Below are positions 23,412 through 31,946 of a stretch of DNA of 64,000 bases, in pieces. The notes below the pieces were generated by a model. The model saw only the letters and a list, made by a program, of their open reading frames with translations, searched no databases and was not told where the DNA came from. The position numbers and the translations under genes were made by a program. The stretch is from positions 1 to 64,000 of the forward strand of contig ONLH01000006.1 in assembly GCA_900318645.1 (NCBI GenBank), written 5' to 3'. Positions within the stretch are counted from its first letter, which is position 1. Each line of letters starts with the position of its first letter. The stretch comes from an uncultured Prevotellaceae bacterium. GTDB taxonomy: Bacteria > Bacteroidota > Bacteroidia > Bacteroidales > Muribaculaceae.

Positions 23412-25088
23412 TTAATAACGTGAGGTTACTCGTTGTTGGTTTTTAATCGCTTCGTAATCTATATTATTAAGAATCATTCTTTTGTTTATCTTATAACGAT
23501 CATTGATAAAACTCTGTTCTGGATTAAATCTGTCTGTACTGATATCTGCTACATCTAACAAAAAATGAGACAAATCGGATGTGATGATTGGTTTATCGGC
23601 TGATTCCTTAATTCTCTTTGCCTTTTCGCTATGCTTTTCACAGAAAAGTTGCGAAGTCCAAATGAATAGAGGCACTTTGATTTGATATGTGGGATCAGAA
23701 CGAAATGCCGCATTACCATGTCCCATATAGTCATCAATTTCAAAAACCTCTTCACCATGATCAGAAAAATAGACGATTAAACAATCTTTGTCCTCATTTG
23801 CTTTAATAATTTGATCAACTACATAGTCGTTATATAATGTCGCATTATCATAATGAGCCACAATATCTTTCTGCTCTTCTGATATATTGGAGTAATCATT
23901 ACGAGTGAAACACTTGAACTGTTCCGGGTATCGATCTGAATAAGTATAATGCTGCCCCTGTAAATGAAGTACAATTAATTGTGGCACGTCTTTATATTGT
24001 ATTTCTTGAAGCATTTCTCCATCATATTGATAATTCTTTGTATTGCGATAATCAAACATTAACGATGACAACTTAGCATCGGTTAAGAATGTTAATCCAT
24101 TGCCAACAAAGTACTGGTTGTCCAACATCACGGTGTTATAGCCGGCCACCTTAAAACAAACAGGGAATAATGGATCGGTAAAAAATATATCGGGTTGTTT
24201 ATTAAGCGGGAAGAAAGAGCACATAACCATTTCTGTATGATCAGAATATGTTGCCACATCTTTATAAACAGTCAGGCTCCCATCAACAACTCGCTTGGCC
24301 AACAATGGATTGGTTTCTTTACTATAGCCATAGAGTGATGAGTGATATGACGAGAAACTTTCTCCAATAATAACGATAATAGTACTTACAGAATTAGATG
24401 GCATAGATGCTTTCACCTTGCCATTATTATCTCTTAATGCAACAATCTGTTTATATTTATTTAAAAGAACCGTTGAAGAATAGGCGGTACGTGTAAAAGA
24501 ATGAAGTTGAGGAATCGATCTTCCATTGTGATAGAACACATAATTTGCTATCGTCACTATATAAATTATGGCTCCAATTAGTGACAATATCATAAAACCT
24601 ATTGACACCGTTTTTCGATGAGCCAATTTTGATGCAATACCATTCAATAGCCAGATGAGTAATACAATTGCCAGGACGGTGCAAAAAAGAAATTTAAATG
24701 TGACATAAGTAGAAAGAAATGACTTAGCTTCAGTTGATGTAGTCTGAGCCATGATATCTATTGCATCTTGAGCAAGTAAAAAGTTGAAATTCAAGTACAA
24801 AAAGATATCAACTACAAAAAGCAAAATATGCAGTGAAACAATGGCGACCAAAAAAACATGATGTAGATGTATTTTCTTGAGTAAGTGATATAGAATTCCC
24901 TCAATTAACGCAAATACAGCAGATACACCTACCGCACAACAGATATTGCCAAGTTCTCGATATTCTGGAATAAGCAGTAAAGAACTATTCGTTACTAAGT
25001 TTATCAAAAACAGAAATAGGACGGTTTTATTGCCCCATATTTTCAAGACGTAACGGAGTATAGATTGCACTTTCAACATATTAATCAT
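23412..25088 (-). CDS. Phosphoethanolamine transferase-like membrane sulfatase-fold enzyme
   Basis: 558 residues. Five membrane helices in the first ~180 residues, then a periplasmic alkaline-phosphatase/sulfatase domain. IIVIIGESFSSYHSSLYGY (~237-255) is the nucleophile motif of the EptA/LptA group; S244 stands where EptA has threonine. FSDHGEEVFE and MGHGNAAF supply the later metal ligands. Enzymes of this group move phosphoethanolamine from phosphatidylethanolamine to lipid A or surface glycans, altering charge and resistance to cationic peptides. The acceptor here is unknown. The gene is clearly AT-richer than the CotH genes before it, as is the next gene, suggesting recent acquisition. 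A weak TAATTTTG box lies at 25224-25231. A sulfatase or phosphoglycerol transferase is less likely but possible. Confidence 0.78.
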   Translation of the reverse strand: MINMLKVQSILRYVLKIWGNKTVLFLFLINLVTNSSLLLIPEYRELGNICCAVGVSAVFALIEGILYHLLKKIHLHHVFLVAIVSLHILLFVVDIFLYLNFNFLLAQDAIDIMAQTTSTEAKSFLSTYVTFKFLFCTVLAIVLLIWLLNGIASKLAHRKTVSIGFMILSLIGAIIYIVTIANYVFYHNGRSIPQLHSFTRTAYSSTVLLNKYKQIVALRDNNGKVKASMPSNSVSTIIVIIGESFSSYHSSLYGYSKETNPLLAKRVVDGSLTVYKDVATYSDHTEMVMCSFFPLNKQPDIFFTDPLFPVCFKVAGYNTVMLDNQYFVGNGLTFLTDAKLSSLMFDYRNTKNYQYDGEMLQEIQYKDVPQLIVLHLQGQHYTYSDRYPEQFKCFTRNDYSNISEEQKDIVAHYDNATLYNDYVVDQIIKANEDKDCLIVYFSDHGEEVFEIDDYMGHGNAAFRSDPTYQIKVPLFIWTSQLFCEKHSEKAKRIKESADKPIITSDLSHFLLDVADISTDRFNPEQSFINDRYKINKRMILNNIDYEAIKNQQRVTSRY

Positions 25089-25388
25089 CTATAAAAAAAC
25101 ACTTAGCATTTCTTTTAGAACAATCTATTGTTATATGATTAACATATATTTACAACGATAATTATATGTCAATGAATTCACATCAACAATGATTCAAAGA
25201 AATTAATATTACTACTAACTGGACAAAATTAGTAATAAAAAACGTAAAAAGGTACTTTAGGACAATTCTAATTATATCTTCTATTAAATAATATTTCTTG
25301 ATTTTCTTGAGAATGAGCCATATACGATTTGGAAATAAGTTTATCAAATCTACGAAGGAGCTCAAATCTTTATTTTACCCAAATGCTA
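25089..25388. other. 300-nt AT-rich spacer
   Basis: No credible gene. It holds a possible -7 box (TAATTTTG, minus, 25224-25231) for the phosphoethanolamine-transferase-like gene. A 60-residue minus-strand frame here is a low-complexity by-product of the AT-rich sequence. Confidence 0.6.
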
Positions 25389-26402
25389 CTAGATATGATT
25401 ATTTGTAATGGTCACAATATTATTTTGACTAGCCCCTGAAGTAATCAGAAAGTCAAATCCGGCCTTAAACCACCGCCTTGCTTGATCCACTTTATTGAAT
25501 GTCCATGACATGGTATAACAGCCAACGGAATGGGCCGCTTCAGCTAATGAGCGGAGGTTTTCATCTGTCGTGTCACCACTTGTTGAAGAATAGTAAAAGA
25601 TGATGTTGTTGCCATTCTTTTTATACGTTGCTGCTTTGTTTATAATATCTTCAGCACTGGTACATCTAATAATTGCATTACAGGGAATCTCCCAATCCGT
25701 ATACGCACCGCCCTGCAATTCATGAAAAACATATTGGCCCACTCCTAACGAATTCGCATATTGGCTTGCAGCTAATCTAGATGCCTTGGTCATACCTTGC
25801 CCATCAACATGCAGAAGGCAATGGTGAAAATAGCATACATACCAAATAACATCAGACAATAAGGCGATAGGCTCACCATAGGCTGTAATATTTCCATTAC
25901 CATCCACTGTTGGGGCTGTCCAAGTGTAGTTTTCAACAAGATCCGTAGACGTTAAGCTCTGAATGTCTATAGTCTGCGGTGTTCTTGATACATCAGTTTT
26001 TCCGTACACTGTATAGCTATGATCAGCTCTAACATGCGAGCAAACAGGAACACCATCAGCACAATTGACTGCGTCCACCTCAAAAAAGTTAAAGCCTTGA
26101 CCAATTCCCTTGCGAAAGTAAGAGATAGTGTTTTCCTTAACTGCCTGAACAGAGCCATAAGCGTGACATATGCATTGTGGACGTCCAAGTTTCGAAGCTA
26201 AATCGACATCAATATCATTTCCAGTTGTATTATATATTTCTTCGCCTGACAGCAAGTGATTTATAAGAGCTGTCACATCTTTAATATCAGTTATTCCAGA
26301 ACCATCCACATCACCGTAAATGGATTCAGATGCAAACGACTGAATAACTGAGAATAGCATACAACACAATAGTGCCGATAACTTATTGATTCTATTATCC
26401 AT
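25389..26402 (-). CDS. Secreted GDPD-like phosphodiesterase with N-terminal dockerin repeat
   Basis: 337 residues. Signal peptide to about residue 25 (SFASES). Next comes one dockerin type I repeat (YGDVDGSGITDIKDVTALINHLL, ~29-51), at the N-terminus instead of the usual C-terminus. The remainder is a TIM-barrel like that of glycerophosphodiester phosphodiesterases: ICHAYGS, KENTISYFRKGIGQGFNFFEVDAV, DGVPVCSH, and at the end SWTFNKVDQARRWFKAGFDFLITS. The Glu-x-Asp metal pair (FEVD) and a following His are present, but the usual His-Arg is His-Ala, as in a divergent branch of the family. Substrate unknown; could act on host or bacterial phosphodiesters. AT-rich like its neighbour. Confidence 0.72.
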   Translation of the reverse strand: MDNRINKLSALLCCMLFSVIQSFASESIYGDVDGSGITDIKDVTALINHLLSGEEIYNTTGNDIDVDLASKLGRPQCICHAYGSVQAVKENTISYFRKGIGQGFNFFEVDAVNCADGVPVCSHVRADHSYTVYGKTDVSRTPQTIDIQSLTSTDLVENYTWTAPTVDGNGNITAYGEPIALLSDVIWYVCYFHHCLLHVDGQGMTKASRLAASQYANSLGVGQYVFHELQGGAYTDWEIPCNAIIRCTSAEDIINKAATYKKNGNNIIFYYSSTSGDTTDENLRSLAEAAHSVGCYTMSWTFNKVDQARRWFKAGFDFLITSGASQNNIVTITNNHI

Positions 26403-26964
26403 AAAAATAAGTTCTTTTTTCGGCTGATTCCCTGAGGCCGGTTAACTTATATACAGAAAGCGGGAATCGCTTATTGTAACTTATCCCATATACAGGAAAT
26501 CGCGTTGAACCTGTCAACTTAAAAACAAAAAACAACTTGACAATAAATTATTGCAGAACAGTAGAACCAACAAGAAGGACAAAACACAATGCCTGTTGTA
26601 TTTCTACAATTGTTAGTTGCGTGTCGTCTGTTTTGTTTCTATGTAGACGTTACATTTGTGAGGCACCTGTAGTTAAGGATATCGTGACATACAAACGCTT
26701 TCAAATCACATATCAATAGCACATATAGTGTAATGATTCAGCAAAAATAACAAAAACTATGATATAACTATACAATCTCAAGCCACACTTACTTACAATT
26801 AACATTCATTAATAGAAAAACACTGAAGTATCACGATAGTAGTTTGAAATATCCTCTCTGCGACAAATACCAGTACCATAACGATTATACTATTCTTTAC
26901 GGATAGGATAGAAACCAATTGAAAAAGAATAAGTTTGCTATTAATAAACCTTACCAACACAGAT
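26403..26964. other. 562-nt AT-rich spacer without a recognised gene
   Basis: No gene that I can support; the 60-residue frame at 26537-26719 has no recognisable character. There are two imperfect direct repeats around 26447 and 26491 (TATACAGAAAGCGGGAATCGC-like and ATATACAGGAAATCGCG). No tRNA and no attachment-site core is visible, even though a tyrosine recombinase gene ends at its right edge. Confidence 0.5.
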
Positions 26965-27879
26965 TTATATCATCTTGTTGCGGGGGTGGTGTTGGAGGAT
27001 TTCGTCGCGGAGGCGGGTGCGGTCGATATGGACGTAGATTTCGGTGGTGGTGATGCTTTCGTGACCCAGCATCTGCTGGATGGCACGCAGGTTGGCTCCG
27101 CCTTCGAGCAGGTGGGTGGCAAAACTGTGGCGCAGAGTGTGAGGACTGATGACCTTGCGGATGCCGGCCATTTCGCACAACTGCTTGACGATATGAAAAA
27201 TCATCTGACGCGTCAACATCGCGCCACGACGGTTAAGGAAGAGGATGTCCTCACTGCCGCGTTTCGCCACCTGGTGGGAACGGGTTTGTTCCAAATATAA
27301 GGTAATCTGCTCAATAGCAACGGGCGAGATAGGCACCAGACGCTGCTTGTTGCCCTTACCCTGGATGACGACATAACCTTCCTCGATAAAAAGCTGAGAC
27401 AACTGTAATGTCACCAATTCACTCACACGCAAGCCACAGCCGTAGAGTGTTTCGATGATGGCACGGTTGCGTTGTCCCTCGGCCTTAGACATGTCGATGC
27501 AATCAATCATGCGGTCAATTTCCTCAACCGTCAATACCTCAGGCAAATGGCGACCTATCTTGGGCGTAAGCAGCAGTTCAGTGGGGTCATTATCCATGTA
27601 GCCCTCCATCCGCAGAAACTTATAGAAACCTTTCACGCCGCTGATGATACGCGCCTGGGAACGCGGCTGGATACCCACATCCTGCAACGTACAGACAAAG
27701 CGTTCCAAATCATCGGTCGTGGCGTGCTCAATCCCCACACCAGCATCCGCGAAATAGCGAACGAGTTTGTCTACATCGTCACTATAGGCCTGCGCGGTGT
27801 TGGCACTCATGCCTTTCTCCAGGGTCAAATGGCCCAGAAAACGCTGTTTCACATCACTGATGTCGGTAATGGGTCTCAT
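26965..27879 (-). CDS. xerD: Tyrosine recombinase XerD
   Basis: 304 residues, the usual XerC/XerD length. N-terminal SAM-like DNA-binding domain (~10-95), catalytic domain (~110-300). All active-site residues are present: R151 (CGLRVSEL), K175 (GKGNKQR), H247 and R250 (HTLRHSFATHLLEGG), H273 (LGHESITTTEIY) and the nucleophile Y282. The protein resolves chromosome dimers at dif together with a second Xer and FtsK. LGHESITTTEIYVHID and the overall pattern fit XerD better than a phage integrase. Its ATG at 27879 overlaps the end of the preceding hydrolase gene by 26 nt, so it is translated as the last gene of that block. Although it borders AT-rich DNA, I see no sign that it mobilises it. Confidence 0.92.
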   Translation of the reverse strand: MRPITDISDVKQRFLGHLTLEKGMSANTAQAYSDDVDKLVRYFADAGVGIEHATTDDLERFVCTLQDVGIQPRSQARIISGVKGFYKFLRMEGYMDNDPTELLLTPKIGRHLPEVLTVEEIDRMIDCIDMSKAEGQRNRAIIETLYGCGLRVSELVTLQLSQLFIEEGYVVIQGKGNKQRLVPISPVAIEQITLYLEQTRSHQVAKRGSEDILFLNRRGAMLTRQMIFHIVKQLCEMAGIRKVISPHTLRHSFATHLLEGGANLRAIQQMLGHESITTTEIYVHIDRTRLRDEILQHHPRNKMI

Positions 27880-29470
27880 AGGTTGGCAGTAGCGTACCTT
27901 TTATTGTATCGGTAATCAACGGGTCAAAGTTGTCGTTGGCATATACGGTCACATCCTCGTCGCCAAGTGCAATCCTCAAGCGACGGTTATCGCCGCCGTC
28001 AAGCCAGTCAAGTCGCAAGGCGAGCGTATCGCCCTGCCAAGCATAAGTTGCCGCACTGGTAAAAGGCCGACGTGTGCCTACCAGTTGTTCACGGCTCTCC
28101 ATGATATAGATAGGCCGCTCGTCACTGGTGGTGAGGCGCCACTCGCCACAGGCGGCAACAGCCTGCAACGGGCCACGCCAGTCATACATCTTGAAAATGC
28201 GGTCACTGCCCATGGGCGACACCTCTATCGTTTCCAAACCCAGCAGATTCTTTTCCAATGAGATTCGACCCTCAAACAGTTGCCGTTCCATCGGGTGCAT
28301 TGCCTCGCCTTGAGGCATATCTATCGCCAAGGAGACGGGCCCAACGTTAGTATCAGGCACATCACCACCGATGAGCGGATTCACCAGCTGGTAATAGATA
28401 GTATTCAACTCGTCACCATACTCTGCCGCCCTGCCATTGATAACAATCACCAGGTCCAGCTTGGGGACGACATAGATGAGCTGTCCGCCGTAGCCTGCGG
28501 CAAAAAACGACTCGGCACGCGGATGCTGGATAGCCTTGGTCTGGTAACCATAGCCCAAGTAGTAGTCATCGGTATTATAACCCGTGAACCATGAGCGGAT
28601 GGTATGCCATGCCGAACGCAAAAACTTCAGGAAACGCTGCCACAACGACAGCTTGGGCTGTACCGCGTGAGACGTGCTGATGTACCGCTGCGTCATGTCA
28701 TGTATCCACTGGCTACTCACCAATTGTCGTCCATTCCACTGGCCGCCGTTGAGCATCATTTGACCCAATTTGGCCTGGCTCTCGGTCTGCAGGCGCAGTC
28801 CCCACCCTGCTGCCTCAACACCATCAGGAGCCAATTCCCAATCGGTCTCGACAATGTGCATCGGGGTGAAGATGCGTTCTTTCACGTATTCCAGCAAAGG
28901 TTTCCCTGTGACTCGAGTGACAATCATCGCCAGAGCGTGGGTACACATCGAATCATAGTGGAAGACCTTGCCCACATCATGAAAGTCACCCTGGAACCAC
29001 TTCGTCAGCCAGTCCTCGTCACCCATGAAGATGCTCAGGTCCTCCAAGCGTCCCGACGCCATCATCAAGAGATTGCGTACGGTGAGGCTATCCAAGGCTG
29101 GTGAAAGCGTCGCCGGCATTTTGTCACGCAAATGCTTAGAAACTTTGTCATTGACCAAGAGCAGCCCGTCGTCCACAGCGAGCCCCACAGCGAGGGCCGT
29201 CACCGTCTTGCTGGCGCTGTAGAGCGTGTGCAGGTCGGTGGCACGATAGGGGGTGGCATGCAGCTCACCGATGACCTTGCCATGACGCAACACCATCATG
29301 TGGTGGATATCCACATCGGGCAGAGTGGTTATCTTGTGATAAAAATGATTCAACAGCGCAGAATCCACACCCTCGGCCTCAGGCATGGAACGAGGCAATT
29401 CGCCCACCTGGGCAGACGAACTCAAGGCAAGAGCCAAAAACGCTATGAGAGCAACGCAGAAACGGGTCAT
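27854..29470 (-). CDS. Beta-lactamase-fold serine hydrolase, second copy
   Basis: 538 residues. Signal peptide to about residue 21 (SSSAQ). Class C beta-lactamase/penicillin-binding fold: the nucleophile motif S85-A-S-K88 in LYSASKTVTALAVG, then FHYDSMCTHAL in the YxN position and a long C-terminal beta domain (lipocalin-like, ~400-530). Near full-length similarity to the gene that precedes it (29467-30972), with which it overlaps by 4 nt (ATGA). The shared opening VGELPRSMPEAEGVDS corresponds to VGDLPRSTPAAEGIST in that copy. Likely a periplasmic esterase, amidase or peptidase. By comparison with AmiE (YbbE) of the Bacillus MurNAc operon, a cell-wall peptide amidase is a reasonable guess. 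Resistance to beta-lactams is not implied. Confidence 0.82.
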   Translation of the reverse strand: MTRFCVALIAFLALALSSSAQVGELPRSMPEAEGVDSALLNHFYHKITTLPDVDIHHMMVLRHGKVIGELHATPYRATDLHTLYSASKTVTALAVGLAVDDGLLLVNDKVSKHLRDKMPATLSPALDSLTVRNLLMMASGRLEDLSIFMGDEDWLTKWFQGDFHDVGKVFHYDSMCTHALAMIVTRVTGKPLLEYVKERIFTPMHIVETDWELAPDGVEAAGWGLRLQTESQAKLGQMMLNGGQWNGRQLVSSQWIHDMTQRYISTSHAVQPKLSLWQRFLKFLRSAWHTIRSWFTGYNTDDYYLGYGYQTKAIQHPRAESFFAAGYGGQLIYVVPKLDLVIVINGRAAEYGDELNTIYYQLVNPLIGGDVPDTNVGPVSLAIDMPQGEAMHPMERQLFEGRISLEKNLLGLETIEVSPMGSDRIFKMYDWRGPLQAVAACGEWRLTTSDERPIYIMESREQLVGTRRPFTSAATYAWQGDTLALRLDWLDGGDNRRLRIALGDEDVTVYANDNFDPLITDTIKGTLLPTYETHYRHQ

Positions 29471-30972
29471 AGGATAGTAAACGGTATGGTCACTGGTTTA
29501 GCATTGGGGTAGGAGTCACGGATGGTCACCTCATGCTTGTCAAAGTCAAAGACGTAGGTCATACCGCTGATCCAGTCCACATAGTGCACACGCACCTCCA
29601 GTGCCACAGGCGACACCCAGGCATAGGCAGCCGCTGCAGTGAAGCCGTGTGTGAAACCTTTCATGCGGTTGATAGCATTGATAGAGTAATAGGGATAGCC
29701 GTTTAGGGGGCTATAGCACCAAGTGCCGTAGCCTAAAACATACTTCTCGCTGTCCTCGGCCTCATAATCCACAGTCATTGTATTGATAGCAGCACCAAAC
29801 GACAGTTCCATCTGCCTTATGCTAAACTTGTTGGATGCCAATTGCAGTTTTTTGCTTTGGGACTTGCCTTTCTTGCCTTGAGGCAAAGCCAGCGATGCCT
29901 TGGCACAGAGACTGTCTAACTTCTTCTGCAACCTATTCTCGGGTTTCAACGGTGCGTTTTTCAAACCTGGCATCAGCTGGTTCCAGATGCAAGCCAGTTC
30001 CTCGTGGCCGTAGAGTTTCATGCCCAGGATAACCACGACAAGGTCTTCCTGCGGCACCACGACGGTATATTGTCCCATTGCGCCATCGGCACGGAAGGAA
30101 CCGGTCCACTTACTCTGCCACACTTGGTACCCGTAGCCCTGATTGCCGTCGGTAGCCGGCACGGTCTCCTTGGCTCCACCGTCAATGAGTCGTGAGCATG
30201 CATCGGTCACATAATTGGCACTGACAAGTTGTTCTCCGTTCCAGTTACCCTTATTCAACAGCAGCAGTCCTAGTTTGGCCATTGTCTCGGCTTGGACGCG
30301 CAAGCCCCAACCACCTGTGTTGATGCCATCGGGGCTGGTTTCCCAATCGGCTACGGTAATGTGCATGGGAGCAAACAATTTCTTTTGGAGATACTCCAGC
30401 ATGGTGTAACCCGTCACGCGCTGCACGATGGCACTAAGCATAAAGGTACACATTGAGTCATATTGGAACAGGCTACCCGGCTTGTCATCAACAGGCTTAG
30501 CCAACCAGTCCTTGACCCAATCCATGCTATTGTTGCGCATCGTCCAGTCAGGTTTCACGCCAGATGCCATCATCAACAGGTCACGTACGGTCATGTCGGC
30601 CATGTTGTCGCTGACGCGGTTGGTACGCTTGTCAGGGAAAAAGGTCATCACCCGATCGTCCAGGCGCAGCAGATTATCGTCGATGGCGCAGCCCACTGCC
30701 AGCGAGGTGAACGTCTTGCTGGCCGAGTAGAGCGTGTGACTGTCCTCGGCGCGGAATGGTGCGGGATGCAGTTCGGCAACCACCTTGCCATGGCGCACGA
30801 CCATCACGTGGTGGATGTCGCACTCGGGCAACGACATCAGGGAATCCATCATGTTAATGACCGCCTGGGTGCTGATGCCCTCGGCTGCAGGCGTGCTGCG
30901 AGGCAGGTCGCCCACCTGTGCCGCCAGCAACAGCGGCAACAATGCCAGTAATAAAATCAGTTGACGTTTCAT
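29467..30972 (-). CDS. Beta-lactamase-fold serine hydrolase, first copy
   Basis: 501 residues. Signal peptide to about residue 19 (LLAAQ). Nucleophile motif S83-A-S-K86 (LYSASKTFTSLAVG), FQYDSMCTFML in the YxN position, GGWGLRVQAETMAKLGLLLLN in the catalytic half, then a C-terminal beta-rich region from ~370. Paralogue of the next gene. Overlaps the WYL regulator upstream and the second hydrolase downstream by 4 nt each, so translation is coupled across all three. In B. subtilis a protein of this fold (AmiE) works beside NamZ and NagZ in cell-wall recovery; namZ lies in this block too, which supports a role on muropeptides. That role is inference. Substrate preference cannot be read. Confidence 0.82.
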   Translation of the reverse strand: MKRQLILLLALLPLLLAAQVGDLPRSTPAAEGISTQAVINMMDSLMSLPECDIHHVMVVRHGKVVAELHPAPFRAEDSHTLYSASKTFTSLAVGCAIDDNLLRLDDRVMTFFPDKRTNRVSDNMADMTVRDLLMMASGVKPDWTMRNNSMDWVKDWLAKPVDDKPGSLFQYDSMCTFMLSAIVQRVTGYTMLEYLQKKLFAPMHITVADWETSPDGINTGGWGLRVQAETMAKLGLLLLNKGNWNGEQLVSANYVTDACSRLIDGGAKETVPATDGNQGYGYQVWQSKWTGSFRADGAMGQYTVVVPQEDLVVVILGMKLYGHEELACIWNQLMPGLKNAPLKPENRLQKKLDSLCAKASLALPQGKKGKSQSKKLQLASNKFSIRQMELSFGAAINTMTVDYEAEDSEKYVLGYGTWCYSPLNGYPYYSINAINRMKGFTHGFTAAAAYAWVSPVALEVRVHYVDWISGMTYVFDFDKHEVTIRDSYPNAKPVTIPFTIL

Positions 30973-31877
30973 GACTCTACTGTTTGATAATGTTTTATTG
31001 CTCTCTCAAGCTCATCGCGGATGAGCAATTTCAGTTCCTTGGGCTCCAGCACCTCGATGGTGGCGCCGTGAGACATGATTTCCTCTTTCAGGTCGTAGGT
31101 AATGCGCATCTTGTAGGTGAAGATGGAATAATCGTCATGTACCACCTCCTGTTGGGAACTGTGCAGCGGCAAGGCACGGAAGTATTTTGCTTGGGTGGGC
31201 TCTACCCTCAGGACGATGCGCTTGGCACTGTTACGGTTGGTGATGATGCCGAAGCAATCCTTGAAAAACTCCGACGGGTTCACCTCCTCGGGCATGACAA
31301 ACGTATCTTGCAGAATGTTCAAGCTACTGATGCGGTCAAGCGCATAGGTCTTGATCTGTTTGTCATTGACATTGAAACCGATGACATACCACAGTTGCTT
31401 GAAGATCTTGACAAAGTAGGGTTCCAGCACAATGCCCTCGGTGGGCAAAGAACGGGTGTAGCTCTTGTAAGAAAAGCGGATGCGGCGGTTCTGCTTCATG
31501 GCATCAATAACCACTGGCAGATGCTCGCGAGCCGAAGGCACATTTTCAAGCATGATGCGGCCACTCACATCACGGGCATTGCTCAAAGTGCCGCTCATTG
31601 ACACCGAGTCCACCACCCAAGACCGCAGACGCGCATTGTTCTCGCCGCCTGAGTCATCAATGTAGTATTCAAAGGTGGACTTGTCGCATTGGATATTGAT
31701 ATCAAACATCTCCTCCACCCCATCACGGTAGTGAAAGAAAGTGCGACGTGCCAACGGCTTTCCCTCGCTGATCTCGCTGCGTAGCCAAGCGGCATTCAGG
31801 TCCTTGAGCGTGATACGCCCATAGCGACTGATGGTGTCCACCAGCCACACGTAACGGTTAATCAGGTTACGAGCCAT
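30969..31877 (-). CDS. WYL-domain transcriptional regulator
   Basis: 302 residues. N-terminal winged-helix region (~1-90; LINRYVWLVDTISRYGRITLKDLN), central WYL domain (~130-215) with PYFVKIFKQLWYVIGFNV and KTYALDRISSL, and a C-terminal WCX domain (FFKDCFGIITN...). WYL domains bind small ligands or nucleic acid, and such proteins are usually ligand-responsive repressors or activators. It overlaps the following hydrolase by 4 nt and lies 69 nt after the symporter, in a block that appears to deal with cell-wall fragments. The simplest reading is local control of that block, possibly by a muropeptide or sugar phosphate. No operator can be assigned. Confidence 0.85.
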   Translation of the reverse strand: MARNLINRYVWLVDTISRYGRITLKDLNAAWLRSEISEGKPLARRTFFHYRDGVEEMFDINIQCDKSTFEYYIDDSGGENNARLRSWVVDSVSMSGTLSNARDVSGRIMLENVPSAREHLPVVIDAMKQNRRIRFSYKSYTRSLPTEGIVLEPYFVKIFKQLWYVIGFNVNDKQIKTYALDRISSLNILQDTFVMPEEVNPSEFFKDCFGIITNRNSAKRIVLRVEPTQAKYFRALPLHSSQQEVVHDDYSIFTYKMRITYDLKEEIMSHGATIEVLEPKELKLLIRDELERAIKHYQTVES

Positions 31878-31887
31878 ACTTCTTTCA

Positions 31888-31945
31888 GTTAGGAGTTAGA
31901 AGTTAGGAGTTAGGAGTTCTCAGGACTAACAGCTAATGGCTAACA
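31888..31945. repeat. TTAG-rich hairpin, symporter/WYL gap
   Basis: Tandem GTTAGGAGTTAGAA units followed by CTAACAGCTAATGGCTAAC, which can fold back on them. It fills most of the 69-nt gap between the symporter stop and the WYL gene start and may end or slow transcription. Confidence 0.6.
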
Positions 31946-31946
31946 A

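Noticed and set aside
25183-25365. 60-residue minus-strand hydrophobic frame
   Set aside because: Ile/Leu/Lys-rich by-product of AT-rich sequence; overlaps a possible promoter.
12883-26402. Cellulosome-type gene cluster
   Set aside because: Dockerin repeats are present but no cohesin, scaffoldin or glycoside hydrolase is seen.
26537-26719. 60-residue frame in the AT-rich spacer
   Set aside because: No promoter, no domain, unusual composition; most likely chance.
26965-27879. Integrase of a mobile island
   Set aside because: Length and motifs fit housekeeping XerD, the gene overlaps the operon before it, and no attachment site or tRNA borders the AT-rich block.
27854-30972. Beta-lactam resistance genes
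   Set aside because: The fold is that of class C enzymes, but the YxN position reads YDS, there is a long extra beta domain, and the context is cell-wall recycling; resistance cannot be claimed.
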